Assembly (NCBI RefSeq): GCF_025567165.1
Contig: NZ_JAOQKC010000013.1
Span: forward strand, 1-64,000
DNA length: 64,000 nt
Source of the DNA: Laedolimicola ammoniilytica
Lineage (GTDB): Bacteria; Bacillota; Clostridia; Lachnospirales; Lachnospiraceae
Direction of reading: 5' to 3'
The notes under the pieces are model-generated. The model was not told where the DNA came from. It did no database searches and was given only the letters and a program-made list of their open reading frames with translations. The translations under genes and the position numbers were made by a program. Shown piece by piece: positions 62,996 to 64,000 of this stretch. Every line of letters starts with the position of its first letter. Position 1 is the stretch's first letter.

Positions 62996-64000
62996 GAATG
63001 AAGCAAATACACAGGCGTATTCTGGGGGGCTGTCTGGCCTCCCTCCTCTGCTTCACCGGCAGCATCCCCGCATTTGCCGCTGAAACTGCAACCCCAGCCA
63101 ATGCCGATGAAAGAAGGGAGAATCCGCCGGGTTTAGAAAGTGAGGCTTCGGAGACACTGGAGATCGGAACCCCGGAAGAACCGGAAGCATCGGAAGAAGT
63201 ATCCCTCGTCCTTGTCACAGAAATACAAAAGGAAGACGAACTGCTCTCCCTGCCGGATTTCACCCTGCCCCTTAGAGCCACACCGTCTGATGATGACCTG
63301 GAGGAAATTTATCAGCTGGCCCTTCCGTATCAAACTGTTTGCGCCACTGTAACAGCAGGTGAAGAAATCCGGCAGGAAACATTTTCTGTCGCATGGGATT
63401 TTTCGGCCATTGACCAGACCACTCCGGGCGAATATGCCGCAGCAGGCCGGATTGAACTGCCGGAGGGGTATTCCTTTGGTGAAGCTGTCTTGCAGGAGCT
63501 TCAGATTTCCGTCCGGGTGGAAGAAATGCCGCCTGCTGTCATTACTTCCATAGAGCAATGGTATCCTTATACAAATGCATTTGCGCTCCCACAGGGCAGC
63601 GAAGTTGAAGCGCTGGAAAAATTATTCGCCGCCTCCCCGTATTATCTGGAATGCTATGCGGAAAATGGAACCAGCTACACCGCTGTGGTGGAATGGGATT
63701 TTTCCGGTATTGATCTGAATACTGTGGGATTGTACCATGCAGCAGGAAGGCTGACCGCGCCGGAAAATACCATATTTGCAGAGCGTGTCGATTTTCCTGA
63801 AATTTCAATTCCTGTTTCTGTTCAGGCTTCGGATAGACCAGACATTAACTGTTTTCTGGCCGCCAGAGGAAACCTTCATTTTCCCTGGGTCACACCGCCG
63901 GGAGAGCTGGATAAGATCAGCGTATGGCTGTCCGAAAACAACGGTTCATGGAACCGTCTGGAAAGTGGCGTTTATGTGGGTCAGGAAATGCTCTCGATTG
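62992..64000 (+). CDS. Secreted Ig-like surface protein (3' partial)
   Basis: The frame begins MRMKQIHRRILGGCLASLLC with a signal peptide ending near AFAAET, continues with an acidic Glu/Pro spacer, and runs to the end of the window without a stop. Two similar modules are visible: SVAWDFSAIDQTTPGEYAAA (about 63,386-63,445) and AVVEWDFSGIDLNTVGLYHA (about 63,684-63,743), as in Ig-like domains of Gram-positive adhesins. The start overlaps the LytTR stop by 4 bases. The anchor type is not visible. Confidence 0.85.
   Translation, partial: MRMKQIHRRILGGCLASLLCFTGSIPAFAAETATPANADERRENPPGLESEASETLEIGTPEEPEASEEVSLVLVTEIQKEDELLSLPDFTLPLRATPSDDDLEEIYQLALPYQTVCATVTAGEEIRQETFSVAWDFSAIDQTTPGEYAAAGRIELPEGYSFGEAVLQELQISVRVEEMPPAVITSIEQWYPYTNAFALPQGSEVEALEKLFAASPYYLECYAENGTSYTAVVEWDFSGIDLNTVGLYHAAGRLTAPENTIFAERVDFPEISIPVSVQASDRPDINCFLAARGNLHFPWVTPPGELDKISVWLSENNGSWNRLESGVYVGQEMLSI

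Overview
The window looks like a gut Lachnospiraceae-type member of the Clostridia (Bacillota). Supporting signs are a Clostridium-type conjugative element with a large serine recombinase, an rnfCDGEAB-order Rnf operon, a perfect CIRCE element, SLH/choline-binding-repeat surface proteins, strong AGGAGG ribosome sites and many Lachnospiraceae-style hypothetical families (DUF4316, DUF3849, DUF4358, DUF5721). No rRNA, tRNA or CRISPR array was seen.

Region 1 (1 to about 27,930) is the right-hand part of an integrative conjugative element (ICE). From left to right it holds a YodL/DUF4316 protein (cut by the window), a TTRAP protein, a giant ArdC-like/methylase/SNF2 helicase with a tnpV gene nested in another frame, a DUF3848/DUF3849 protein, MobC, a CD1845-type membrane protein, an AbiEi/AbiEii toxin-antitoxin operon with a third zinc-ribbon gene, a relaxase, a tnpV remnant, an iron- or heme-type uptake cargo (AraC regulator, MptD-like S component, EcfT, double ATPase, two ABC half-transporters, DtxR regulator), a sigma-like factor, an XRE repressor, a MazF toxin, a 53-aa protein and the serine recombinase. 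All six assembly gaps of the window lie in this element and break the helicase and relaxase frames. The T4SS genes expected for such an element are not here and would lie to the left.

The element ends inside an ABC transporter gene on the minus strand, of which only the first 86 codons remain. The recombinase reads out of the element into this gene and takes its last residues from it.

Region 2 (about 27,930 to 54,250) is ordinary chromosome: an FGGY kinase; htpG with an upstream CIRCE; an O-acetylation cluster (SGNH hydrolase, DUF4358, MBOAT, DHHW); DUF5721; an M18 aminopeptidase; DegV; a Na/Pi cotransporter with a PhoU domain; an M20 amidohydrolase; a heterodimeric ABC exporter with one degenerate ATP site; and the Rnf operon. 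In the Rnf operon RnfD and RnfG are one fused polypeptide. It is followed by ApbE (the flavinyl transferase that Rnf needs), a NusG-domain-II protein and a Gx-transporter/HepS-like protein.

Region 3 (54,284 to 64,000) is a surface-protein locus with two divergent operons. Leftward are two short receiver-like proteins without a phospho-acceptor Asp and a 2306-aa SLH plus choline-binding-repeat surface protein, behind a leader with two intrinsic-terminator hairpins. Rightward are a LytTR response regulator and a secreted Ig-like protein that runs off the window. A pair of 18-bp direct repeats between the two promoters is a good candidate LytTR binding site for one or both operons.
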